A stretch of 64,000 nt of DNA from Dactylosporangium vinaceum (GTDB taxonomy: Bacteria; Actinomycetota; Actinomycetes; Mycobacteriales; Micromonosporaceae): assembly GCF_019904175.1 (NCBI RefSeq), contig NZ_CP061913.1, positions 7,626,001 through 7,690,000 on the forward strand, given 5' to 3'. Under the pieces are notes generated by a model. The model was not told the DNA's origin, made no database searches, and saw nothing but the letters and a program-made list of their open reading frames with translations. The translations under genes were made by a program, and so were the position numbers. Shown one piece after another: positions 1 through 8,163 of the stretch (positions within the stretch are counted from its first letter, which is position 1; every line of letters begins with the position of its first letter).

Positions 1-775
1 GGGCCTGCTGCGCGCCGACGGCCGCGGGCTCGTTGATCGTGTAGACGACGTTGATGCCGGGGTTCTTGGTCAGGCAGCGCTCCATCGCCGTGCGGCCGCC
101 GTCCTCCGCACCGTTCGTCGGCTCGTTGCAGGCGATCGTGTAGGTGCCGCCGCCCCCGCCGGCCGCCGAGTACTTCCCCGACTTCTCCTCGTCGCCGTTG
201 CGCTTCTTGTCCTTGGTGTCGATGCCCATGCCGGTCAGGAAGCCCTGGTCGCGGTTGTAGTCGACCGACACGATCTTGTCGTTGAACAGGTCGAGCAGTG
301 CGATGACCGCGGGCTTGTCGGCCAGGGTGGTGGCGGTCCACCGGCCGATGAGCTCGCCGGCCTTGAAGTTGTCGGTGGCGAACGTGATGTCGACGGTGTT
401 CGCCGGGTCGGGCGGGGTGTCGAGCGCGATCACGTACAGCCCGGCGTCGCGGGCCTTCTTGATCGCCGGGTTGACGCCGGGGCCGTTGGGCGTGATGAGG
501 ATGCCGGCGTCGCCGCGGGCGATGGCGTCCTCGATGGCCTGGACCTGCCCCGCCTCGTCGCCGTCGGCCTTGCCGGCGGCGATGGTGATTTTGATGCCCT
601 CGGCCGCGGCGGCCTGCCGGGCGCCCTCCTGCATGGTGACGAAGAACGGGTTCGTGGAGTTCTTGGTGATGAGGGCGACCGAGACGCTCTTGCCGCCGCC
701 GCCCTGGTCGTCGCCGCACGCGGCGGCCGGCAGCACCGTGAGCACGGCGGCGAGCGCGATGAGGGCTCTGCGCAT
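1..775 (-). CDS. Sugar ABC transporter substrate-binding lipoprotein (partial)
   Basis: The gene reads leftward and runs off the window, so the C-terminus is missing. The N-terminus is a lipoprotein signal (MRRALIALAAVLTVLPAAAC) with Cys20 as the lipidation site. The mature part has the RbsB/type-1 periplasmic binding pattern: VALITKNSTNPFFVTMQEG, then ILITPNGPGVNPAI and YVIALDTPP. Such proteins capture a monosaccharide or oligosaccharide outside the membrane for an ABC importer, whose permease and ATPase probably lie beyond the left edge. A TCCTCC complement just upstream of the ATG gives a good ribosome site. A LacI-type operator lies 16 bp upstream and the LacI gene is divergent, so sugar-inducible control is likely. 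The exact sugar cannot be read. Confidence 0.9.
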   Translation of the reverse strand, partial: MRRALIALAAVLTVLPAAACGDDQGGGGKSVSVALITKNSTNPFFVTMQEGARQAAAAEGIKITIAAGKADGDEAGQVQAIEDAIARGDAGILITPNGPGVNPAIKKARDAGLYVIALDTPPDPANTVDITFATDNFKAGELIGRWTATTLADKPAVIALLDLFNDKIVSVDYNRDQGFLTGMGIDTKDKKRNGDEEKSGKYSAAGGGGGTYTIACNEPTNGAEDGGRTAMERCLTKNPGINVVYTINEPAAVGAQQA

Positions 776-790
776 GGTGTCTCCTCCAAA

Positions 791-804
791 TGACAACGTT
801 GTCA
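791..804. promoter_or_regulatory. LacI-type operator, copy 1
   Basis: TGACAACGTTGTCA is a perfect 14-bp palindrome with the central CG typical of LacI-family sites. It lies 16 bp upstream of the sugar-binding protein start. The same core recurs at 891-902 before the divergent LacI gene. Confidence 0.8.
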
Positions 805-890
805 AACACTCTCGTCAGACATCACGATGATTGTCAATACATCCAGCTCCAAGATCTTATATAACAATCTGGATACGTTGATATTCAGAA

Positions 891-902
891 GACAACGTTG
901 TC
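891..902. promoter_or_regulatory. LacI-type operator, copy 2
   Basis: GACAACGTTGTC repeats the 12-bp core of the site at 791-804 and lies 29 bp upstream of the chosen GTG start of the LacI gene. This suggests autoregulation. The spacing between the two centres is about 99 bp, which would allow looping. Confidence 0.75.
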
Positions 903-931
903 AAAGCGGTTTCCCGGTACGCTGGGCCACC

Positions 932-1957
932 GTGGACGCCCGACCGACTCTCCGCGACGTGGCCCAGCTGGCCGGGGTCAGCCCCAAGACCGTGTCCCGC
1001 GTCGTCAACGACGAGGCCGGTGTCAGCGAGGTCAAGCAGGGCCGGGTCCGGCGGGCGATCGAGCAGCTGGGCTACCGGCCGAACATGACGGCGAGCCGGC
1101 TGCGCCGGGCCGACGGCCGCACCGCCGCGATCGCCGCCCTGCTCGAGGACATCGCCAACCCGTTCTCCTCGGCCCTGCAGCGCGCCCTGGAGGACGTGGC
1201 CCGCGAGCGCGGCGTGCTGATCTTCGCCGGCAGCGTCGAGGAGGACCCGGAGCGCGAGCGCGCGCTCGTCCACGAGTTCGCCCGCCGCCAGGCCGACGGG
1301 CTGGTGATGGTCCCGGCCGGCGACGACCAGGCGTACCTCAACCGGGAGCTCAACCCCGACACGCCGGTCGTGTTCGTCGACCGCCCGCCGGTGGGCCTGC
1401 ACGCCGACGCGGTCCTGGCCGACAACGAGGCCGGCGCCGCCGCGGCCGTGCACCACCTCGTCGCCCACGGCCACCGCGACATCGCCTACCTGGGCGACCT
1501 GCGCTCCATCGCGACCGCCCGCCAGCGCTTCACCGGCTACCGCGAGGCCCTGGCCGAACACGGCATCGGGCGCAACCAGGCGCACGTGGCCCACGACCTG
1601 CACACCGCCGACGCCGCCGAGGCCGCGTTCCTGGCGATGCTCGACGCCCCGAACCCGCCGACGGCCTGCTTCAGCGCCCAGAACCTGGTGACGCTCGGCG
1701 CGATCCGGGCCCTGCGCCGCCGCGACCGGCACACCTCGGTCGCCCTCGTCGGCTTCGACGACTTCCCCCTGGCCGACCTGCTGCAGCCCGCGGTCACGGT
1801 GGTGGCCCAGGACCCCTACGCGATGGGCCGCCGCGCCGCGGAGCTTCTGTTTCGCCGCCTGGACGGCGAAACCTGGGACCCCTCGGCCCACGTGGTGCCG
1901 ACCCGCCTGATCCCGCGAGGATCAGGCGAGATCCCCTACCGCTCGGCAAGCACCTGA
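932..1957 (+). CDS. LacI family transcriptional regulator
   Basis: A 341-residue LacI/GalR regulator of usual family length. It opens with the HTH (RPTLRDVAQLAGVSPKTVSR) and hinge (LGYRPNMTASRLRR), followed by a periplasmic-binding-like sensor domain (IADIANPFSS-type start, VVFVDRPP, HRDIAYLGD, VALVGFDDFPLADLL). The open frame extends upstream to 827, but that would put an operator inside the coding region and add a tail foreign to the family, so GTG at 932 is preferred. It is divergent from the sugar-binding protein at 1-775 and both promoters carry GACAACGTTGTC. The role is inferred as local repressor of that sugar importer. Its last 22 bp overlap the end of the convergent phosphotransferase gene. 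Confidence 0.92.
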   Translation: MDARPTLRDVAQLAGVSPKTVSRVVNDEAGVSEVKQGRVRRAIEQLGYRPNMTASRLRRADGRTAAIAALLEDIANPFSSALQRALEDVARERGVLIFAGSVEEDPERERALVHEFARRQADGLVMVPAGDDQAYLNRELNPDTPVVFVDRPPVGLHADAVLADNEAGAAAAVHHLVAHGHRDIAYLGDLRSIATARQRFTGYREALAEHGIGRNQAHVAHDLHTADAAEAAFLAMLDAPNPPTACFSAQNLVTLGAIRALRRRDRHTSVALVGFDDFPLADLLQPAVTVVAQDPYAMGRRAAELLFRRLDGETWDPSAHVVPTRLIPRGSGEIPYRSAST

Positions 1958-2778
1958 TCGATGGCGTACTTCCCCAGCGCCCCGAAGTACGCATTGCGCT
2001 GCCGGTAGTAGGCGAAGGCCCCGAGCCCGACACTGAACGCCCACGCCCTCCCCCGCCGCCAGGTCGCCGCGTCGGCCCCGACGAGCTCGCGGAACGTCCC
2101 GCGGGCAGCGGGGCCCATCGCGAGCCAGGCCGGCATCAGGTCGATGGCCGGGTCCCCGGTCGTGAGGCAGCTCCAGTCGAGCACGGCCGTCAGCCTCCCG
2201 CCGCGCGCCAGCAGGTTGGCCGGGTGCAGGTCGCCGTGCACCCACACCGGCGGCCCGCCCCACTCCTCGACGTCCCGGTCGCCCTGCCAGACCGCGGTGA
2301 GCAGGGCCGGGTCGTAGTCGCCGGCCAGCTGCGCGATCCACTCGGACACGTCGCGCCCGCGCAGGCTCCCGCCCCGCCCGCCGTACCGCGCCGCCGGCCC
2401 GCCGCCCGCATCGATGTCGCGCAGCGCCAGGACGAAGTCCGCCAGGTCCGCCGCGAGGTCGTCGAGCCGGTCCGGGTTGGCGCCGTCGAGCCAGCGGTAC
2501 ACCGCCCACGGATGCGGGTAGCCGAGGCCGGGCGCCCCGACGGCCACCTGGTCCGGCACGGCGGCCGGCAGGTGCGCGGCGAGCCCGGGCAGCCACCGCC
2601 GCTCGAGCTCGAGCTGCCCCACGCCGTTCCCCCCGAGCGGCATCCGCACCCCGAGGTCCGGGCCGAGCCGGAAGATCGTGTTGTCGGTCCCGCTCGACGC
2701 GAACCGTGACACCGGCAACCCGGCCCACTGCGGAAACTGGGTGGCCACGAGCGCGCGGACCAGATCGACAGCAACCAT
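1936..2778 (-). CDS. Aminoglycoside phosphotransferase-like (APH) kinase
   Basis: 280 residues of the APH/choline-kinase fold. Visible motifs are the N-lobe SGTDNTIFRLG, the Brenner-type catalytic loop VWVHGDLHPANLL (HxDxxxxN) and the metal-binding VLDWSCLTTGDPAIDL. The family transfers phosphate to aminoglycosides, macrolides or other small hydroxylated substrates. The true substrate is unknown and resistance should not be assumed. The ATG at 2778 follows a strong GGGAGG ribosome site; an upstream ATG at 2814 is in frame but has no such site. A second APH of the same subgroup (shared DNAIFRLG/HGDLHxANLL) lies at 41430-42278, so these are distant paralogues. Confidence 0.88.
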   Translation of the reverse strand: MVAVDLVRALVATQFPQWAGLPVSRFASSGTDNTIFRLGPDLGVRMPLGGNGVGQLELERRWLPGLAAHLPAAVPDQVAVGAPGLGYPHPWAVYRWLDGANPDRLDDLAADLADFVLALRDIDAGGGPAARYGGRGGSLRGRDVSEWIAQLAGDYDPALLTAVWQGDRDVEEWGGPPVWVHGDLHPANLLARGGRLTAVLDWSCLTTGDPAIDLMPAWLAMGPAARGTFRELVGADAATWRRGRAWAFSVGLGAFAYYRQRNAYFGALGKYAIDQVLAER

Positions 2779-2945
2779 CCGCAGATCCTCCCAACCTGCG
2801 GCTTCGCATAACAAACGCTTAATTGGCGACTTACTTTAACTATTAGGCTTGTTTACCTTGTGCTCGGCGCGATCGATGCCCGATGATGCGACGGAGCGGA
2901 TCCGCCCATCCCTCCATCCGTCCTCACACCCGAAGGACCTCACCC

Positions 2946-4244
2946 GTGCGCAGAAAGCTGGCGCTGGCCGCGCTTGCCCTGTTGACGGCGGTGGGCGTGG
3001 GTCTCGTAATCCGCCCCGCCCTCGCCGCCGCCACCCCGTTCAAGGTGCTCGCGTTCTACAACGGCACCTACGACGCCGCCCACATCGACTTCGATCAGGA
3101 AGCGCGAAGCTGGTTCCCGCAGCAGGGCGCCGCGAACGGCTTCACCTGGGAGGCCACGACCGACTGGAGCCGGCTCAACACCGGCAGCCTGGCCGCCTAC
3201 AAGGTGATCATGTTCCTGGACGACGCGCCGCCCAGCGCGCAGCGGGCCGCGTTCCAGCAGTACATGCAGAACGGCGGGGCGTGGATGGGCTTCCACGTGT
3301 CCGCGTTCACGACCGATCCGGGGTCGTGGAGCTGGTACTACAACACGTTCCTCGGCTCCGGCGCGTTCCGGACCAACACCTGGGGACCGACCAGGATCAC
3401 CTACCGGGTGGAGGACCGCAGCCACCCGTCGATGGCCGGGCTGCCGGCGACGTTCCCCTCGGCCGTCTCCGAGTGGTACTCGTGGAGCAACGACCTGCGC
3501 CAGAACCCCGCCATCGACATCCTGGCGTCGGTGGACGCCGGCAGCTTCCCGGTGGGCACCGACCCGAACCAGTCGTGGTACAGCGGCTACTACCCGATCC
3601 TGTGGACGAACCGCAACTACAAGATGCTGTACGCCAACTTCGGCCACAACGGCATGAACTACGACACGAACACGCGGACCTCGTCGACGTTCGAGAGCGC
3701 CGGCCAGAACCGCTGGATCATCCAGGGCATCCAGTGGCTGGCCGGGCAGAGCACGACGCCGCCCACGTCGAACCCGGGCTCGCCGACGCCGGGCACCACG
3801 CCGTCGGGCGGGTCGCCGACGCCCGGCACCTACTACCAGCTGGTGAACCGGGCGAGCGGCAAGTGCGTCGACGCCCGGGCGGCCGGGACCGCGAACGGCA
3901 CGGCGATCCAGCAGTACACCTGCAACGGCACGAACGCGCAGCACTACCGGTTCCAGACCACCGACGCCAGCTACTACCGCATCGACAACCAGGGCAACCC
4001 GGCGCAGTCGCTCGACGTGACCGACAGGTCCACTTCGGACAATGCGCCGATCCAGCTGTGGTCGTACAGCGGCGGCACCAACCAGCAGTGGCAGCCGGTC
4101 GCGGAAGGCGGCGGGTACTACCACTTCGTGAACCGGGCGACGGGCAAGTGCCTGGACACGCCGGGCGCGTCCACGGCCGACAGCGTGCAGCTGGTGCAGT
4201 ACGCCTGCAACGGCACCGGCGCGCAGTCCTTCCACCTGGGGTAA
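2946..4244 (+). CDS. Secreted ThuA-like protein with ricin-type carbohydrate-binding domain
   Basis: 432 residues from GTG at 2946. A signal peptide (VRRKLALAALALLTAV..ALAAA) is followed by a ThuA/trehalose-utilisation-like domain (about 30-260: FKVLAFYNGTYDAAH, VIMFLDDAPPS, GGAWMGFHVSAF, EWYSWSNDLRQNP, MLYANFGHNGMNYD). A Pro/Thr/Ser-Gly linker (about 265-295) leads to a ricin B/CBM13-like beta-trefoil with repeated GKCVDARAAGTANGT, QSLDVTDRST and GKCLDTPGAST units. ThuA domains have a glutamine-amidotransferase-like fold with poorly known chemistry, and the trefoil would tether the protein to polysaccharide. It lies upstream of the PL11 lyase on the same strand but a strong hairpin separates them. 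The role in plant-polymer breakdown is inferred from context. Confidence 0.85.
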   Translation: MRRKLALAALALLTAVGVGLVIRPALAAATPFKVLAFYNGTYDAAHIDFDQEARSWFPQQGAANGFTWEATTDWSRLNTGSLAAYKVIMFLDDAPPSAQRAAFQQYMQNGGAWMGFHVSAFTTDPGSWSWYYNTFLGSGAFRTNTWGPTRITYRVEDRSHPSMAGLPATFPSAVSEWYSWSNDLRQNPAIDILASVDAGSFPVGTDPNQSWYSGYYPILWTNRNYKMLYANFGHNGMNYDTNTRTSSTFESAGQNRWIIQGIQWLAGQSTTPPTSNPGSPTPGTTPSGGSPTPGTYYQLVNRASGKCVDARAAGTANGTAIQQYTCNGTNAQHYRFQTTDASYYRIDNQGNPAQSLDVTDRSTSDNAPIQLWSYSGGTNQQWQPVAEGGGYYHFVNRATGKCLDTPGASTADSVQLVQYACNGTGAQSFHLG

Positions 4245-4264
4245 ACGCTTTCCGGTAACTTTCA

Positions 4265-4299
4265 CGATCCCGGGGCCGCCGCACGCGGCCCCGGGATCG
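4265..4299 (+). terminator. Hairpin terminator after the ThuA-ricin gene
   Basis: A perfect 15-bp GC-rich stem (4265-4279 pairs with 4285-4299) with a 5-nt loop lies 20 bp after the stop codon. It has no long T tract, as is common in high-GC actinomycetes. Confidence 0.75.
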
Positions 4300-4370
4300 A
4301 CCACTTTCGAAACCTCCGGACTCGGGGCTACCGTCCGCCGCAACGTGGCCCCGCGGGAAAGAGGAGCGAA

Positions 4371-6575
4371 GTGCGAAGAGCAGTGGCCGCCTCGGCGGCG
4401 ATTCTGGCGGCCGGAGCCGGTGCCGTGACGGCGGTGCACATGGCCTCCGCCGCGGCCGCGGGCTGCCGGGTGAGCTACACGGTGACCAACGAGTGGCAGG
4501 ACGGCTTCGGCGCGAACGTCGACATCACCAACCTCGGCGACGCGATCGGCGGCTGGACGCTGACGTGGACGTTCGCGAGTGGACAGTCGGTGACCCAGGC
4601 GTGGAACGCGACGGTCACGCAGAGCGGGACGGCGGTCACCGCGAAGGACGCCGGGTACAACGCCGCCATCGCCACGAACGCGACCGTCTCCTTCGGCTTC
4701 AACGGGGCCCGCAGCGGTACGAACCCCGTGCCTGCCGCATTCGCGCTCAACGGCGTGACCTGCACGGGCACGACGACGCCGCCGACCTCGGCCCCGCCGG
4801 CGTCCTCATCGCCCTCGCCCACACCGTCCACCTCCACGCCACCCCCGGCCGAGAACGGCCGGCAGATGGAGAAGCTGGACCGGGGCCTGATCTCGGTGCG
4901 CTCCGGCAGCGGCAACCTGGTGTCCTGGCGGCTGCTGGGCACCGAGGCGTTCGGCACGAGCTTCAACGTGTACCGCGGCGGCACGAGGATCGCGTCGGTC
5001 ACCGACTCGACGAACTATCTCGACAACGGTGCCGCCGCCGACGCCGCCTACACCGTCCGCGCGGTCGTGAACGGCGCCGAGCAGGCCGCTTCCCCGGCGT
5101 CGCTGCGGTTCACGGGCGGCGCCTACCTCGACGTGCCGATCCAGAGCCCGGGCTCCATCTACTCGGCCAACGACGCGTCGGTCGGCGACCTCGACGGTGA
5201 CGGGCAGTACGAGATCGTGCTCAAGTGGGACCCGTCCGACGCCAAGGACAACTCGCAGTCCGGCGTCACGAGCAACGTCTACGTGGACGCGTACAAGCTC
5301 AACGGCACCCGGCTGTGGCGGATCAACCTGGGCCGCAACATCCGGGCCGGGGCGCACTACACCCAGTTCCAGGTCTACGACTACGACGGCGACGGCAAGG
5401 CCGAGGTCGCGATGAAGACGGCCGACGCCACGACCGACGGCACCGGGCGGGTCATCGGCGACGCGAACGCCGACTACCGCAACTCCTCCGGTTACGTGCT
5501 GTCCGGCCCGGAGTACCTGACCATGTTCAACGGGCAGACCGGCGCCGCGATGTCGACGGTCGGCTACGACCCGCCGCGCGGCACCGTCTCGTCGTGGGGT
5601 GACAGCTACGGCAACCGCGTCGACCGGTTCCTGGCCGGCACCGCATACCTCGACGGCAGGCGACCGTCACTGATCATGGCGCGGGGGTACTACACCCGCA
5701 CCGTCATCGCCGCCTGGGACTTCCGCAACGGGTCGCTGACCAAGCGCTGGACGTTCGACAGCAACGCCTCCGGCAACAGCGCCTACGCCGGGCAGGGCGA
5801 CCACCAGCTCGCCGTCGCCGACGTGGATGCCGACGGCAGGGACGAGATCGTCTACGGCTCGATGGCCGTGGACGACAACGGCGGCCGGCTGTGGAACACC
5901 AACAACGGCCACGGCGACGCCATGCACGTCGGCGACCTCGACCCGTCCCGCCCCGGCCTCGAGGAGTTCAAGGTCGACGAGGACGGCTCGAAGCCGTCGA
6001 GCTGGATGGCCGACGCCCGCACCGGCCAGGTGCTGTGGACGACGCCGGCCAACGGCGACAACGGCCGGGGCGTCTCCGACGACATCTGGCCGGGCAGCCC
6101 GGGCGCCGAGTCGTGGTCGGCGGCCGCCGACGGCGTGCGCTCCCCGAGCGGCGCGGTGGTGTCGTCGCGCAAGCCCGGCTCGACGAACTTCACGATCTGG
6201 TGGGACGCCGACACGACCCGTGAGCTCCTCGACGGCACGCACATCGACAAGTACGGGACGAGCGGCGACACCCGGCTGCTCACCGGCGCCGACGTGCACT
6301 CCAACAACGGCACGAAGTCCACGCCGTCGCTGTCGGCCGACCTGTTCGGCGACTGGCGCGAGGAGGTCATCTGGCCGACGACGAGCAACAGCGCGCTGCG
6401 CATCTACAGCACGACCAGCCCGACGACGACGAAGTTGTACACGCTGATGCACGACTGCCAGTACCGCGAGGCGATCGCGTGGCAGAACACCGCGTACAAC
6501 CAGCCGCCACATCCGTCCTACTTCATCGGCTCCGGCATGGCCGCCCCCAGGCAACCGGTCATCTACGTCCGATAA
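4371..6575 (+). CDS. Secreted CBM2-PL11 rhamnogalacturonan lyase
   Basis: 734 residues. A signal peptide (about 1-29) is followed by a family 2 carbohydrate-binding module (about 32-133; CRVSYTVTNEWQDGFGANV, GWTLTWTF, two flanking Cys), a Pro/Ser/Thr linker (about 135-160) and a full PL11 catalytic region (MEKLDRGLISVRSGSGNLV, FNVYRGGTRIA, DLDGDGQYEIVLKWDP, YDYDGDGKAEVAMKTADAT, GDHQLAVADVDADG, LDGTHIDKYG, HPSYFIGSGM). PL11 enzymes cleave the rhamnogalacturonan I backbone of pectin by beta-elimination. The DxDxDG loops fit its calcium-rich beta-propeller. GTG at 4371 has a GAGGAG ribosome site. The hairpin at 4265-4299 implies its own promoter, so it is probably secreted for pectin use independently of the gene before it. 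Confidence 0.95.
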   Translation: MRRAVAASAAILAAGAGAVTAVHMASAAAAGCRVSYTVTNEWQDGFGANVDITNLGDAIGGWTLTWTFASGQSVTQAWNATVTQSGTAVTAKDAGYNAAIATNATVSFGFNGARSGTNPVPAAFALNGVTCTGTTTPPTSAPPASSSPSPTPSTSTPPPAENGRQMEKLDRGLISVRSGSGNLVSWRLLGTEAFGTSFNVYRGGTRIASVTDSTNYLDNGAAADAAYTVRAVVNGAEQAASPASLRFTGGAYLDVPIQSPGSIYSANDASVGDLDGDGQYEIVLKWDPSDAKDNSQSGVTSNVYVDAYKLNGTRLWRINLGRNIRAGAHYTQFQVYDYDGDGKAEVAMKTADATTDGTGRVIGDANADYRNSSGYVLSGPEYLTMFNGQTGAAMSTVGYDPPRGTVSSWGDSYGNRVDRFLAGTAYLDGRRPSLIMARGYYTRTVIAAWDFRNGSLTKRWTFDSNASGNSAYAGQGDHQLAVADVDADGRDEIVYGSMAVDDNGGRLWNTNNGHGDAMHVGDLDPSRPGLEEFKVDEDGSKPSSWMADARTGQVLWTTPANGDNGRGVSDDIWPGSPGAESWSAAADGVRSPSGAVVSSRKPGSTNFTIWWDADTTRELLDGTHIDKYGTSGDTRLLTGADVHSNNGTKSTPSLSADLFGDWREEVIWPTTSNSALRIYSTTSPTTTKLYTLMHDCQYREAIAWQNTAYNQPPHPSYFIGSGMAAPRQPVIYVR

Positions 6576-6618
6576 GGGGGCATTCCGGGGCACCTGTCCC
6601 ACGAGGTAGGGTGCCCCG

Positions 6619-8049
6619 GTGACGAACGGCTGGGAGCTGATAACCGACGCGGCCGACTCCGCGCATCCGCGACTGACGTTTGAACCCTCCGTCACCGGAC
6701 CCGAACTCGCCGCCGCCCTGCGCAGCCTCCCGCCGGAGGTGTCGGCCGTCGTCGAGGTGGTCGCGCTCGGCCGCGGCCGCGACGGCGGACGGGTCGTGGC
6801 GGCGCAGGCCGCGGCCGACCTCGGCGAATCGGTGACGCTGCGGACCACGGCGACGGACGGCTGGACCGACCCGGCGGCGGTGCTGCGCTGCCTGCCCGAC
6901 GGGCGGGAGAAGGTGGTGGCGTCCACGCCGCCGCAGCCCGGCCTCGTCGCGATCGACGCGGCCACGTACACCCTCGACGAGGACTGGCTGGTCCGCGTCT
7001 CCGGCAACGGCCTGCACGCGATGCCGGCCGGCCCCGCGGTCCCGGCGCCCGCACCGTACGAGCCGCGACCGGGCGCACCGTACCGGATCGTCGTGGGCAC
7101 CCCGGGGGCGCCCATCGCCGACCCCGTGTGGCCGGTGCTGTCGGCACTGCTCATCGCCGCGCTGAACGGCATCCCCGGCGAGGTCCTCATCGAGGTGGCC
7201 GGGGAGCCGACGGCCTGGGGGCGCACCGCCGCGGCCGAGCTTGCCGAGCGCTACGGGGGCAGCCACACGGCCACCGTCGTACTGCCGGTCGTGCCGGCCG
7301 AGGAGCCCGTGCGCCGGCGGCGCCCGGGCCGGCTCCTGATCGCTGCGGCGGCGGTCGTCGTCGCGCTCGGAGCCGGGACGGTGGCGCTCGTCTGGCCGCA
7401 CGGCGGTGACGGCGACGGCGCGGCCGGCTCGCCCGCGAACGGGTACACCGGGCCCGGCGTCGCCCCCGACGCCTCCGGCTCGGCCGCGGGCGCCCGGGGC
7501 CAGGCGTCGGTGCGGGCCAGCCGGTCGTCGGCCCGCCCGAGCGGCTCGGCGTCGGCCACCGCCTCCGGACCGCCGTCGCCCGGCCCCGAGGGCTCCGCCG
7601 GCCCCAGCCAGCCGCCGCTCAACCTCAACGTGTTCAACCTGGCCGCCGGGCGCGTCACCCGCGACAGCGGGCACGCCGACGTCTACGGCTCGGGCAACGT
7701 CGCCGACGCCGACCCCGGCACCTACTGGGAGAGCCGCAGCAACGCGTTCCCGGCGTGGGTGCAGGTCGACCTGGGCAACCCGGCCACGGCCCGGCGGGCG
7801 GTGCTGCGGCTGCCCCCGTCGGACTCGTGGCCGGCCCGCACCCAGCGCATCGAGCTGCAGGGCAGCAACGACGACAAGACTTTCACGACGGTCGTGGGCG
7901 CGGCGACGTACAGCTTCGACGCCGCCTCCGGGCAGCGGGCGAGCGTCACGCTGCCGGGGACGCCGTGGCGCTACATCCGCGTCGTCTTCACCGCCAACTC
8001 GCTGCAGGCCGCCGGGCAGCTCTCGAGCCTGGAGCTCTACCTGGCCTGA
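6619..8049 (+). CDS. Membrane-anchored protein with C-terminal discoidin (F5/8 type C) domain
   Basis: 476 residues. The first 230 residues are cytoplasmic and of no recognised family (MTNGWELITDAADSAHPRL start). One membrane span follows RRRRPG (LLIAAAAVVVALGAGTVALVW, about residues 240-260). A Gly/Ser/Ala/Pro-rich outer linker (about 265-335) leads to a discoidin-like domain (LNVFNLAAGRVTRDSGHADVYG, AWVQVDLGN, RIELQGSNDDKTF, WRYIRVVFTAN, LSSLELYLA). The topology is N-in, C-out. Such domains bind sugars, which fits the CAZyme block on both sides. The N-terminal part might bind other cytoplasmic proteins; its role is unknown. It ends before a strong hairpin shared with the convergent GH5 gene. 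Confidence 0.8.
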   Translation: MTNGWELITDAADSAHPRLTFEPSVTGPELAAALRSLPPEVSAVVEVVALGRGRDGGRVVAAQAAADLGESVTLRTTATDGWTDPAAVLRCLPDGREKVVASTPPQPGLVAIDAATYTLDEDWLVRVSGNGLHAMPAGPAVPAPAPYEPRPGAPYRIVVGTPGAPIADPVWPVLSALLIAALNGIPGEVLIEVAGEPTAWGRTAAAELAERYGGSHTATVVLPVVPAEEPVRRRRPGRLLIAAAAVVVALGAGTVALVWPHGGDGDGAAGSPANGYTGPGVAPDASGSAAGARGQASVRASRSSARPSGSASATASGPPSPGPEGSAGPSQPPLNLNVFNLAAGRVTRDSGHADVYGSGNVADADPGTYWESRSNAFPAWVQVDLGNPATARRAVLRLPPSDSWPARTQRIELQGSNDDKTFTTVVGAATYSFDAASGQRASVTLPGTPWRYIRVVFTANSLQAAGQLSSLELYLA

Positions 8050-8118
8050 GCGCCGGGACCCGGTGCAGACGCCGGACGGCGGCGGGGCGGCAGCGGGCGC
8101 ACCGGACACCGGCGCGGT

Positions 8119-8151
8119 CCGGCCGGTCGGGCGCGTCGCCCGACCGGCCGG
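8119..8151. terminator. Bidirectional hairpin terminator between convergent genes
   Basis: A perfect 14-bp stem (8119-8132 with 8138-8151) and a 5-nt loop sit in the 114-bp gap between the discoidin protein and the GH5 cellulase, which converge. It can serve both strands. Confidence 0.75.
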
Positions 8152-8163
8152 GAATCCCCCCTG

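Noticed and set aside
898..2709. 603-residue open frame on the plus strand
   Set aside because: Arg/Pro/Gly-rich shadow of the LacI and APH genes with no domain; typical of GC-rich DNA.
2883..2945. Longer N-terminus for the ThuA-ricin protein from ATG 2883
   Set aside because: It would put 21 polar residues before a perfect signal peptide that starts at GTG 2946.
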